Shown here: in pieces, positions 1 to 7,590 of the stretch
How positions within the stretch are numbered: the stretch's first letter is position 1
How the letters are laid out: every line of letters starts with the position of its first letter
Assembly (NCBI GenBank): GCA_963797475.1
Contig: CAWCPR010000001.1
Location: 1,798,001-1,862,000 of the forward strand
Source of the DNA: CAWCPR01 sp963797475
GTDB lineage: Bacteria; Chloroflexota; Anaerolineae; Anaerolineales; UBA4823
Direction of reading: 5' to 3'
DNA: 64,000 nucleotides
Translations under genes and position numbers: made by a program
Notes under the pieces: model-generated
The model's database searches: none
What the model saw: only the letters and a program-made list of their open reading frames with translations
What the model was told of the DNA's origin: nothing

Positions 1-750
1 GGTTTTGCAAGCGACGAAGCTTGGGCCCGCTCCGCTGCGAGCGTGATCGACAGCCCAACTGGCTGCGTGGTAAACTGCCAGCACGTCATTGCCATCGATG
101 GATTTGGCCGGGATGTTCATCGCCTCAGCCCGGGCGACTGCGCTCCCGGCGGTTGATTTTTCCTGCGGGGTATACTCCCCGTAATTGTTATCTTCTAGAA
201 CATACACAACCGGCAACTTCCAAAGAGAGGCGATATTGATCGTTTCGTAAAAAAGGCCCTCGTTCAAGGCGCCGTCGCCAAAGAAAGCGACCGACACTCG
301 GCTTTCTCCTCGAATTTTCGCAGTAAGGCCTGCCCCCGCAGCGATCCCCAGTCCGCCGGCGACCACACCGTTTGCTCCCAATATTCCAAGGCTCATGTCA
401 ACGATATGCATGCTGCCGCCTTTGCCCCGGTTGTACCCGCTTTCTTTGCCCAGCAGTTCAGCGAACATGCGCTTAGGATCCCCGCCTTTTGCCAGCAAAT
501 GCCCATGGCCACGGTGAGTGCTGGTGATGTTGTCATCTTTGCGCAGGTTGACGCAGACACCCACTGCTACTGCTTCCATTCCGGTATATAAATGCGCCAG
601 CCCCGGCATAATACCGCGGCTGTATACATCATAAACAGTTTCTTCAAATTTGCGGATACGCACCATGCGTTGATACATATCCAAAAGCGTTTCAATTGAG
701 ATCTTCGTCAACGCTTCCGCTGGAGATGCATTTGTTGTCGTTGTTGTCAT
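1..750 (-). CDS. Thiamine-diphosphate dehydrogenase E1 component, alpha subunit (3' end beyond left edge)
   Basis: This is the alpha subunit of a 2-oxoacid or acetoin dehydrogenase E1, which decarboxylates its substrate on thiamine diphosphate and passes the acyl group to an E2 lipoyl protein. The visible 250 codons hold the family's THRGHGH segment and the cofactor motif beginning GDGALNEG near residue 158, with the closing LEDNNYGE about 27 residues later. The reading frame is open to base 1, so the C-terminus is outside the window. The ATG at 750 overlaps the regulator's stop by four bases (ATGA) and is preceded by AGGTGGA, so the two are co-transcribed and translationally coupled. A beta subunit and E2 would be expected beyond the edge. 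The family is clear; pyruvate versus acetoin as substrate cannot be told. Confidence 0.9.
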   Translation of the reverse strand, partial: MTTTTTNASPAEALTKISIETLLDMYQRMVRIRKFEETVYDVYSRGIMPGLAHLYTGMEAVAVGVCVNLRKDDNITSTHRGHGHLLAKGGDPKRMFAELLGKESGYNRGKGGSMHIVDMSLGILGANGVVAGGLGIAAGAGLTAKIRGESRVSVAFFGDGALNEGLFYETINIASLWKLPVVYVLEDNNYGEYTPQEKSTAGSAVARAEAMNIPAKSIDGNDVLAVYHAASWAVDHARSGAGPSFVACKT

Positions 751-1508
751 ACTTCCACCTGTTCGGGTTTTACCCCATCCTCAAGAATATCCTCAACTAC
801 ATCGATCTTGAGAGCTTTCATCACCTGCCGGATATGATCTGTCATCGCCTCACGAGCAGCTTCTGGATCGCGGGCTGCCACCGCCCTGGCAACCGCCTTA
901 TGCCAGTTACGCGCCTTTGCAATTTCACCCGGAACGACAAAGGCCTTCCGTCGATTGACATGCATGAGCTCCTCGATTGAGGTCATCACCACCAACAAGA
1001 CTGTGTTTCCAGATAGTTTTGCCAGGAAAAAATGAAATGCATTATCACGGTAGGCGTGCTGGTCGATCGTGTCTCCTTCAGGAAGATCCGAAAGCTTTAA
1101 TAATGTTTCAACGTCCTGAGGTTTAATTCGTTCGGCTGCTAATGCGGCCATTTCAGGCTCTACAATCATGCGAAATTCCATCAGGTGGCGGATAGCCTCC
1201 TGGCCGTGTAAAAGCAGCAGAACTTGAGGGTCGAGTGTGTTCCATTCATCCACAGGGTTGACGTAAGTTCCTCTTCCCTGCTTGACGGATACAATCCGCT
1301 TGGCGACGAGAGACCCAATCGCCTCGCGCACAGCTACCCGGCTCGCCTGAGTCATCTCGGAGATATCCCGCTCTGAAGGCAGGGGCGCACCTGCGGGATA
1401 TTCGCCTCTGACAATTTTTTCAAGCAACTGCCGGCTGATTTGATCGCTCAGCTTACTTCTACGAACTACCTTGAAAGTAGGTGTAGCGGGAGAATAATCT
1501 CTAGACAT
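747..1508 (-). CDS. GntR-family transcriptional regulator, FadR subfamily (FCD domain)
   Basis: A one-component repressor or activator that binds operator DNA through an N-terminal winged helix and a small acid ligand through a C-terminal FCD domain. The winged helix spans about residues 15-85 (PLPSERDISEM and the GRGTYV wing are visible). The all-helical FCD domain follows from about 110 to 235 and contains the family's EFRMIVEP segment. The ATG at 1508 is preferred over a longer in-frame start at 1580, because 1580 lies inside the promoter and operator, while GAGAAAG stands 7 bases before 1508. It is the first gene of the leftward unit with the E1 subunit. FadR-type regulators of this kind often sense lactate, pyruvate or sugar acids, which fits the neighbours, but the ligand is inferred. 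Confidence 0.92.
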   Translation of the reverse strand: MSRDYSPATPTFKVVRRSKLSDQISRQLLEKIVRGEYPAGAPLPSERDISEMTQASRVAVREAIGSLVAKRIVSVKQGRGTYVNPVDEWNTLDPQVLLLLHGQEAIRHLMEFRMIVEPEMAALAAERIKPQDVETLLKLSDLPEGDTIDQHAYRDNAFHFFLAKLSGNTVLLVVMTSIEELMHVNRRKAFVVPGEIAKARNWHKAVARAVAARDPEAAREAMTDHIRQVMKALKIDVVEDILEDGVKPEQVEV

Positions 1509-1563
1509 CTTTCCGCTTTCTCTGAAAAATTCCGACTGGGGCGCGAATCGTGCGGTATGGTGG

Positions 1564-1584
1564 TATAATGGTAGGACCATTATA
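1564..1584. promoter_or_regulatory. Perfect inverted-repeat operator, probable GntR/FadR-type site
   Basis: TATAATGGT and ACCATTATA are perfect 9-base arms separated by AGG. The core TGGT-N3-ACCA matches the general form of FadR-subfamily operators (T-GT-N-AC-A). It overlaps the -10 box and probable start point of the regulator's own promoter. Autoregulation is the simplest reading. Whether the divergent AOR operon, whose start is about 195 bases away, is also controlled from here is unknown. Confidence 0.75.
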
Positions 1585-1607
1585 TCTACAATTTAATCCA
1601 TTGTCAA
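1579..1607 (-). promoter_or_regulatory. Sigma-70 promoter of the GntR-E1 operon
   Basis: On the minus strand TTGACA (1607-1602) and TATAAT (1584-1579) are both consensus hexamers and are exactly 17 bases apart. Transcription would begin near 1572, giving a leader of about 64 bases before the ATG at 1508. The -10 box lies inside an inverted repeat, so binding there would block RNA polymerase. Confidence 0.85.
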
Positions 1608-1778
1608 GTAGCGCCATGCTTCTCGTGGACAGGTATAATAACCACCAACAAACGATAAAAAAGGATTGTCCTGCTTTCGCCTTACCAAATCGTCCATAGA
1701 AGAGAGCCCCTTGTCTCGCCGGATTGCAGGGCGCTTCCCGGTTTATATTTCACCCCCAAATCCACAGGAGAGAGCAAC

Positions 1779-3476
1779 GTGAAAGTGCTGCGCGTCAACC
1801 TTGGAACCGACCAGATTCGTTTCGAAGAAGCGCCGGAGAACTGGCAAAAAATCGGCGGCCGCGGGCTGGTCGCCCGTTTTGCTTTGGAGGAGATCCCCGC
1901 CACGTGCGAACCACTGGGACAAACCAACAAATTGATCTGGGCGCCTGGCCTGTTGGTCGGCCATATGCTGTCAAGCTGTGATCGCATCTCGATCGGTGGG
2001 AAAAGCCCGCTCACGGGTGGGATCAAAGAGGCCAATGCGGGCGGCACGACCGGGTTAAAAATGGTCTGGCTGGGCATTAAGGCGATCGTCCTGGAAGGTG
2101 GGCCTCCCCAGGATGGAAGCTGGAAGCTGCTGTACATTGATTCGCAGGGCGCCCGTCTGGAGGCGGCGGACGATCTAGTTGGCCTGGGTTTAAAAGAAAC
2201 GTCACTACGCCTGCGGGAGAGATATGGCGATAAAATCGGGATTTCCGCAATCGGCCCGGCGGGCGAGCGGCTTTACCGCAGCGCCGGCATCACGCACATC
2301 GACCAGGACCGCAACCTGACGCGCATCTCCGCCCGCGGCGGCATGGGGGCCGTCATGGGCTCCAAGCACCTGAAAGCAGTTGTATTTAACCAAATCGCCA
2401 GCAACCGTCCGCCTGTATTAGATAAAGCCTTATTCAAAGAGGCCTCCCGCCGTTATCTCAATGCCTTGAAAGAGCACCCGGTCACCAGCGTGACCTACCC
2501 GCTGTACGGAACCGCCGGCATGGTCAATTTGTGCAACGCGTTGGGCGGGATGCCAACACGCGGGTTTTCTGCCGGGAGTTTCGAAGACGCCGAGTCGATC
2601 AGCGGCGAAACCATCCACGATCTAAACCAAAGCCGGGGCGGCAAAACAACCCACGCATGCATGCCAGGCTGCACTATCCAATGCTCGAATATCTATGCCG
2701 GACCGGATGGCAAGACCCTGGTGTCTCCGCTGGAATATGAGACAATTGGCTTGATGGGTTCGAATTTAGGCCTGAACAACCCGGACGATATCGCCCGCTT
2801 GAACGACTTCGCCAACGACATGGGCATGGACTCCATCGAATTAGGGGCAGCAATGGGCGTCGCCGCTCAAGCCGGTTACATGAACTTCGGCGATCCCCAG
2901 AGCGTTTTCAACCTGGTGAATGAGGTGCGCGAGGATACCCCCTTAGGGCGCATCCTCGCCAATGGTCCAGCCCTGACCGGAAAAATCTTCAGCATTGAGC
3001 GCGTCCCGGTAGTAAAAAACCAGGCGCTATCCGCTTACGATCCGCGAGCGATCAAAGGCACAGGCGTGACTTATGCCACCTCCCCACAAGGCGCAGATCA
3101 CACTTGCGGTCTCACCATCCGCGCCAAGGTGGACCATACCAATCCGGAAGGCCAGGTCGCTTTATCCAGGGGCTCACAATATCGCATGGCGGGTTATGAT
3201 ACCCTGGGGGTATGTATCATGGGCGGCTTCGGCCTGGACGCCGGCATGGTGCGAGACCTGGTCAACGCCCAATACGGCTGGGGTGTGGGGGATAATTACC
3301 TGTCCGAATTGGGACGCGAGGTTATCCTGATGGAGCGCGAGTTTAACCGCCAGGCCGGCTTTACCCGCCTGGATGACCGCCTGCCGGAGTGGATGCTACG
3401 TGAAAAGCTCGAACCCACCGGCTGTGTCTTTGATATCCCTGAAGATGAGCTGGATACGATCTACGACACACTTTAA
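1779..3476 (+). CDS. Aldehyde ferredoxin oxidoreductase family protein (AOR 1)
   Basis: A tungsten- or molybdenum-bis-pterin enzyme of the AOR family, which oxidises an aldehyde to its acid and reduces ferredoxin in the cytoplasm. The 565 residues are near family length. The N-terminal cofactor domain shows SPLTGGIKEANAGG and the GGMGAVMGSKHLKAVV segment. Cluster cysteines lie near residues 293-301 as CMPGCTIQC, that is C-x3-C-x3-C, where the classical spacing is C-x2-C-x3-C. The fourth cysteine is in DTLGVC near 478. Translation starts at a GTG preceded by AGGAGAG; no ATG fits better. It opens the rightward sugar cluster, seven bases before the LarA homologue. A weak -10-like TATAAT lies at 1634-1639. 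The substrate is inferred only. Confidence 0.92.
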   Translation: MKVLRVNLGTDQIRFEEAPENWQKIGGRGLVARFALEEIPATCEPLGQTNKLIWAPGLLVGHMLSSCDRISIGGKSPLTGGIKEANAGGTTGLKMVWLGIKAIVLEGGPPQDGSWKLLYIDSQGARLEAADDLVGLGLKETSLRLRERYGDKIGISAIGPAGERLYRSAGITHIDQDRNLTRISARGGMGAVMGSKHLKAVVFNQIASNRPPVLDKALFKEASRRYLNALKEHPVTSVTYPLYGTAGMVNLCNALGGMPTRGFSAGSFEDAESISGETIHDLNQSRGGKTTHACMPGCTIQCSNIYAGPDGKTLVSPLEYETIGLMGSNLGLNNPDDIARLNDFANDMGMDSIELGAAMGVAAQAGYMNFGDPQSVFNLVNEVREDTPLGRILANGPALTGKIFSIERVPVVKNQALSAYDPRAIKGTGVTYATSPQGADHTCGLTIRAKVDHTNPEGQVALSRGSQYRMAGYDTLGVCIMGGFGLDAGMVRDLVNAQYGWGVGDNYLSELGREVILMEREFNRQAGFTRLDDRLPEWMLREKLEPTGCVFDIPEDELDTIYDTL

Positions 3477-3483
3477 ATCACCG

Positions 3484-4749
3484 ATGGAGACAACCACCTT
3501 TTCTTTGAATTACGGCGATTCCAACCTGACCGTTCAGGTGCCTTCGGCAAATTTAATGGGGGTGCTCCAGCCGCCCCTGGCTGGCGAAAAAGGCGACGAG
3601 CAGGCCTTGATCCGGTCTGCATTGGCCAATCCCATCGATTCCCCGCCTCTTTGCGAGCTGGTCCGGCCCGGGCAAAAAGTGGTCATCGTCACCAGCGACC
3701 TTACCCGGCCTTGCCCATCCGAACGTATGCTGCCTGCGATCTTAGATGAGCTGGCATCGGCCGGCGTCTCGGATGGCGATGTCACCATCGTCATCGCTTT
3801 GGGCTTACATCGCCCGATGAGCCCGGCTGAATTGGAGAAGTCAGTTGGGAACGCAATTTACCGGCGGGTAAAAGTCATCAACCATGACCCAACGGATACC
3901 CTACCCCTGGGCATCACCTCTTACGGGACCCCGGTAGAGATTTTCCGCCCAGTGGTTGAAGCCGATATTAGAGTTTGCCTGGGAAACCTGGAGCTGCATT
4001 ATTTTGCCGGTTTTTCCGGCGGAGCGAAGGCCATATTGCCTGGCTGTGCGTCCAAAGCCACCGTCACTGCCAACCACGCCATGATGGTATTGCCGGAAGC
4101 ATCCGCAGGCAGGTTAGCAGGCAACCCGCTGCGGGCGGATATCGAAGAGGGCGTCGCGATGCTGGGGGTTGATTTCATTTTGAATGTCGTCGTTGACGGC
4201 GAACACAATATCCTCGGCGCCTTTGCAGGTGATGTCACCGCGGCCCAACGCCGGGGATGCATCATGGTCACCGCGCGCGCGATGGCCCTTATTGAAAGAA
4301 AAGCTGAGATCGTCCTGGTCAGCGCCGGCGGTTACCCGAAAGATGTGAACTTTTACCAGGCTCATAAGGCCCTGGAGACTGCCGCATATGCAGTCCGTGA
4401 GGGCGGCGTGATCATCCTGGCAGCCGAGTGCCGTGAGGGCTTTGGAAATCCGGTTTTCGAAGAATGGATGAGCGCCTATTCTCCCGACGAGCTGTTGAGG
4501 CGCATCCGCGAGCAGTTTGTGCTCGGAGGCCATAAAGCTGCCGCGATCGCCTCGATTTTAAAACGGGCCAGGATCTTCTTGATCTCATCCCTGCCGGATG
4601 ACCTGGTTCGAAAGTGCAAATTTGAGCCCTTCGACGATTTGGAACAGGCCCTTCAAGCTGCTGGTTCGGATCTGGGCCCGCAGGCCAGATTGCTGGTTAT
4701 GCCATATGGCGGCTCCACACTGCCCGTTCTAAAACCAACCAATCCTTAA
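3484..4749 (+). CDS. larA: LarA-type nickel-pincer 2-hydroxyacid racemase (DUF2088)
   Basis: A homologue of lactate racemase LarA, which interconverts D- and L-lactate by hydride transfer using a nickel-pincer nucleotide. At 421 residues it matches LarA in length. The catalytic set is present: Arg in SDLTRP near 74, His in GLHRP near 109, His and Lys in HYFAGFSGGAK near 172 and 182, and His in TANHAMM near 198, closely matching the L. plantarum positions 75, 108, 174, 184 and 200. The ATG at 3484 follows the AOR stop by seven bases and has no good Shine-Dalgarno sequence, so it probably relies on coupling. The cofactor genes larB, larC and larE are not in the window. Other LarA homologues act on malate or other hydroxyacids, so lactate is likely but not certain. 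Confidence 0.85.
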   Translation: METTTFSLNYGDSNLTVQVPSANLMGVLQPPLAGEKGDEQALIRSALANPIDSPPLCELVRPGQKVVIVTSDLTRPCPSERMLPAILDELASAGVSDGDVTIVIALGLHRPMSPAELEKSVGNAIYRRVKVINHDPTDTLPLGITSYGTPVEIFRPVVEADIRVCLGNLELHYFAGFSGGAKAILPGCASKATVTANHAMMVLPEASAGRLAGNPLRADIEEGVAMLGVDFILNVVVDGEHNILGAFAGDVTAAQRRGCIMVTARAMALIERKAEIVLVSAGGYPKDVNFYQAHKALETAAYAVREGGVIILAAECREGFGNPVFEEWMSAYSPDELLRRIREQFVLGGHKAAAIASILKRARIFLISSLPDDLVRKCKFEPFDDLEQALQAAGSDLGPQARLLVMPYGGSTLPVLKPTNP

Positions 4750-4781
4750 AACCCGACCCGACGTACGACAGGAGGAGCGAA

Positions 4782-5105
4782 ATGAAGCGCGTTGCTTTCC
4801 AGTTTCAAGTCAAAAAGGAAGATTTGGAGACGTACAAGCAGCATCACAAAGCCGTCTGGCCGGAAATGCAGGCGGCATTGCAACGCAACGGCTGGCACAA
4901 CTACAGCCTTTTCCTACGCGAGGATGGACTGATTTTCGGTTATTTCGAAACGCCAGTGGATTTTCAGAGCGCCTTGGATGGTATGGCGAAAGAAGAAATC
5001 AACACACGCTGGCAAGAGTTTATGTCGCCTTTCTTCCTCGGCGACGAGGAGCTTCATCCGGACCAGAAAATGATGCAGTTGGAAGAGATTTTCCACATAA
5101 TTTAA
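4782..5105 (+). CDS. rhaM: L-rhamnose mutarotase
   Basis: A small cytoplasmic enzyme that interconverts the alpha and beta anomers of L-rhamnose so that the isomerase receives its preferred form. The 107-residue length is typical. Family features are the active-site region YKQHHKAVWPEM (residues 18-29), LREDGLIFGYFE in the central strand, and the C-terminal RWQEFMSPFF. A very strong site, AGGAGG, precedes the ATG. It lies between the LarA homologue and the second AOR in one run of rightward genes. It is the most specific hint that the cluster handles L-rhamnose or a close relative such as L-fucose. Confidence 0.92.
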   Translation: MKRVAFQFQVKKEDLETYKQHHKAVWPEMQAALQRNGWHNYSLFLREDGLIFGYFETPVDFQSALDGMAKEEINTRWQEFMSPFFLGDEELHPDQKMMQLEEIFHII

Positions 5106-5123
5106 AAATGGAGGCATTACCTC

Positions 5124-6929
5124 ATGGAGGGTTGGGCTGGACGCATCTTAGATGTAGATTTGAGCAGCGGGTCGAAAACGACTCGCCCACTGGATATGGA
5201 AATGGCGCGCTTATTTCTGGGCGGCCGCGGACTGGGGGCAAGGATGCTCTGGGACCTGGTCGGGCCAGAAGTGGAGCCGCTTTCCCCGGAAAATGTTTTA
5301 ATCTTCGCCGCAGGTCCCCTGACCGCCAGCGGCGCCCAAACCAGCAATCGCTTTACGGTTAGCACCAAAAGCCCGCTGACGGGCACCATATTGGATGCCA
5401 ACAGCGGCGGTTGGTGGGGCATGCAGTTCAAAAGGACGGGCTACGACGCCCTGGTCGTGCGCGGCAAAGCCCCAACCCCGGTGATGATCGAGATCACTCC
5501 CCAGGGCGTATCAATTCAGGATGCAGCGCACCTGTGGGGCAAAACCGTATCGGAAACCTCCGAAGCGCTGGGGCAGGACAATAACCGCCGAAATGTGCTT
5601 TGTATCGGGCCAGCCGGCGAGAATTTAAGCCGCATGGCGGCGATCATGAACGATCGCCAGCGCTCGCTGGCGCGCGGCGGCCCTGGCGCGGTGATGGGCA
5701 GCAAGAATCTCAAAGCCATTGTCGTCGCCGGCGACCAGAAAAACAGCGCCGCCGACCGGGAGCTTTTCCGCTTTATGCTCTATGAGACCGGCAAGCTGCT
5801 TAAGGCCAGCCCGCTGACTTCGCAAGCCTTGCCCGAGTTTGGCACCTCGGTCGTGATGAACGTGGTGAACGAAATCGGGGCCCTGCCGACGCGCAATTTC
5901 CAGGCCAGCCAGTTCGAAGGCGTGGAGAACATCAGCGGCGAGCGCCTGACCGAGACGCTGCTCGTCCACAAGCAAGCCTGTTGGGCCTGCCCGATCGCCT
6001 GCACACGGGTGACCCGGACCGAAAAGGCCGAAGGCGAGGGGCCGGAGTACGAGACCACCTGGGCATTCGGAGCCCAATGCGGAATCGACCAGCTAGAAGC
6101 GATCACCGAAGCAAACTACCTGTGCAATGACCTGGGCCTGGACACCATATCCACCGGTAGCACCATCGGCTGCGCGATGGAGATGGCCGAGCGCGGCATG
6201 ATCGACAGCGAGCTGCGCTTTGGGCGGGCAGACCTGTTGTATGGCACGATCTGCGATATCGCCTACCGGCGCGGGTTGGGCGACGAGCTGGCTGAGGGCA
6301 GCTACCGCTTTGCCGAATCGCACGGCGTCCCCGAGCTTTCTATGAGCGCCAAGAAGCTGGAGATGCCCGCTTATGACCCGCGCGGCATGCAAGGCCAGGG
6401 CCTGCTTTACGCAACCTCCAACCGGGGCGCCTGCCACATGCGCGGCAATATGCTCGGGCCGGAAGTGCTCGCCTTACCACGTTTAATCGACCGGTTTGCG
6501 ACCCAGGGCAAATCCGGGATCGTCTCCGTACACCAGAACTCCGCCGCAGTGATCGACAGCCTGGTGTTGTGCAAGTTTACCAACATGGCGGTCGCGGAAG
6601 AGTTTTTCGCCCGGATCTTGAGCGCGGTGACCGGCACGCATTTCACCGCCGACGATCTGATGCGGGTCGGCGAGCGGGTCTGGAACCTGGAGCGCCTTTA
6701 CAACCTGCGCGAAGGCTTCACCAGCGCCGACGATACCTTACCCAGCCGCCTGCTAGACGAGCCGGTAGCCTGCGGCCCGAGCGCCGGGTTTACCGTGCGG
6801 TTGGCGCCCATGCTGCGCGAGTATTATCAATTTCGCGGCTGGGATGTAAGCGGCGTCCCTATCCCTGCCAAGCTAGAAGCGCTTGGGATAGCAGAACTCG
6901 TCCAGCCGGCCGGAAGGAGCCAGCGATGA
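5124..6929 (+). CDS. Aldehyde ferredoxin oxidoreductase (AOR 2)
   Basis: A second full-length (601 residues) tungsten/molybdenum-pterin aldehyde oxidoreductase. The cofactor domain includes GGRGLGARMLWDL near residue 35, KSPLTGTILDANSGG near 85 and GGPGAVMGSKNLKAIVV near 190. The [4Fe-4S] cysteines follow the classical C-x2-C-x3-C form (CWACPIAC, about residue 285), with the fourth in DSLVLC near 482. GGAGG lies 10 bases before the ATG. Its stop overlaps the aldolase start by four bases (ATGA), so the two are translationally coupled. This is the best reason to think it consumes the aldehyde the aldolase releases, which for a deoxy-sugar phosphate would be lactaldehyde. That role is inference. 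Confidence 0.94.
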   Translation: MEGWAGRILDVDLSSGSKTTRPLDMEMARLFLGGRGLGARMLWDLVGPEVEPLSPENVLIFAAGPLTASGAQTSNRFTVSTKSPLTGTILDANSGGWWGMQFKRTGYDALVVRGKAPTPVMIEITPQGVSIQDAAHLWGKTVSETSEALGQDNNRRNVLCIGPAGENLSRMAAIMNDRQRSLARGGPGAVMGSKNLKAIVVAGDQKNSAADRELFRFMLYETGKLLKASPLTSQALPEFGTSVVMNVVNEIGALPTRNFQASQFEGVENISGERLTETLLVHKQACWACPIACTRVTRTEKAEGEGPEYETTWAFGAQCGIDQLEAITEANYLCNDLGLDTISTGSTIGCAMEMAERGMIDSELRFGRADLLYGTICDIAYRRGLGDELAEGSYRFAESHGVPELSMSAKKLEMPAYDPRGMQGQGLLYATSNRGACHMRGNMLGPEVLALPRLIDRFATQGKSGIVSVHQNSAAVIDSLVLCKFTNMAVAEEFFARILSAVTGTHFTADDLMRVGERVWNLERLYNLREGFTSADDTLPSRLLDEPVACGPSAGFTVRLAPMLREYYQFRGWDVSGVPIPAKLEALGIAELVQPAGRSQR

Positions 6930-7537
6930 TCGACCAGCGATTGTACGAAGAATTTCGAGATATCGGGCGCGATATTTTGCTCACCGGCCTGACCAGCTCG
7001 CACGGTGGGAATATGAGCGTGAGAGTCGGTGACCGCATTATCATCAAACGGCGCGGCGCGCAGCTAGGGCGGCTTAAACCGGAAGATTTCGTCGAAACCC
7101 GCCTGAACGGCAAGGACAGCGGCATTACACGCGCCAGCACAGAGCTAATCGTGCATCGCGCCATCTACCTGCAGACTTCCGCCCTGGCGGTCATTCACTG
7201 CCACCCCCGCACCGCCATCGTCCTCAGCTTGAGCCGCGACGAGATCATCCCGATCGACAACGAGGGCTCTTATTTGCTGCGCAAAATCCCGGTCGTATCG
7301 GTGGAATACGCCTCGGGGTCGCAAGAGATGGCCGACGTCGTGTCGGAGGCGCTGCGCGGCTACAAAATCATCATGCAGCGCGGGCATGGCTGCTTCTCCA
7401 TCGGCCAGACCCTGGAAGAGGCTTTCCACTGGGTTTCTGCACTCGAAGAAGTAAGCGATATCATCCTGGAATCGCACCTGCTCGGCGAAGAGCTCATTGA
7501 ATATCGCCGGAACAGCGAATCATACGCAAAGTGGTGA
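6926..7537 (+). CDS. Class II aldolase (L-fuculose/L-rhamnulose-phosphate aldolase type)
   Basis: A zinc-dependent class II aldolase of the adducin/FucA family, 203 residues. FucA-type enzymes split L-fuculose 1-phosphate into dihydroxyacetone phosphate and L-lactaldehyde; relatives act on rhamnulose 1-phosphate. Visible are the phosphate-binding SSHGGNMSVR near residue 20, the general acid/base Glu in STELIVH near 72, the zinc histidines HCHP near 90-93 and a third His in RGHGCF near 153, so the catalytic set is complete. The ATG at 6926 overlaps the AOR stop (ATGA) and has GGAAGGAG before it. With a mutarotase and an isomerase beside it, a 6-deoxy-ketose phosphate is the likely substrate, but family alone does not prove it. 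Confidence 0.88.
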   Translation: MIDQRLYEEFRDIGRDILLTGLTSSHGGNMSVRVGDRIIIKRRGAQLGRLKPEDFVETRLNGKDSGITRASTELIVHRAIYLQTSALAVIHCHPRTAIVLSLSRDEIIPIDNEGSYLLRKIPVVSVEYASGSQEMADVVSEALRGYKIIMQRGHGCFSIGQTLEEAFHWVSALEEVSDIILESHLLGEELIEYRRNSESYAKW

Positions 7538-7590
7538 GTAGCGAAAACTTCTTTTGAGGCAATACACCGTTTTCAAGACAGGAAAAAACA

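Noticed and set aside
1682..2137. 151-codon leftward frame opposite the start of AOR 1
   Set aside because: Antisense of the conserved AOR cofactor domain with no features of its own.
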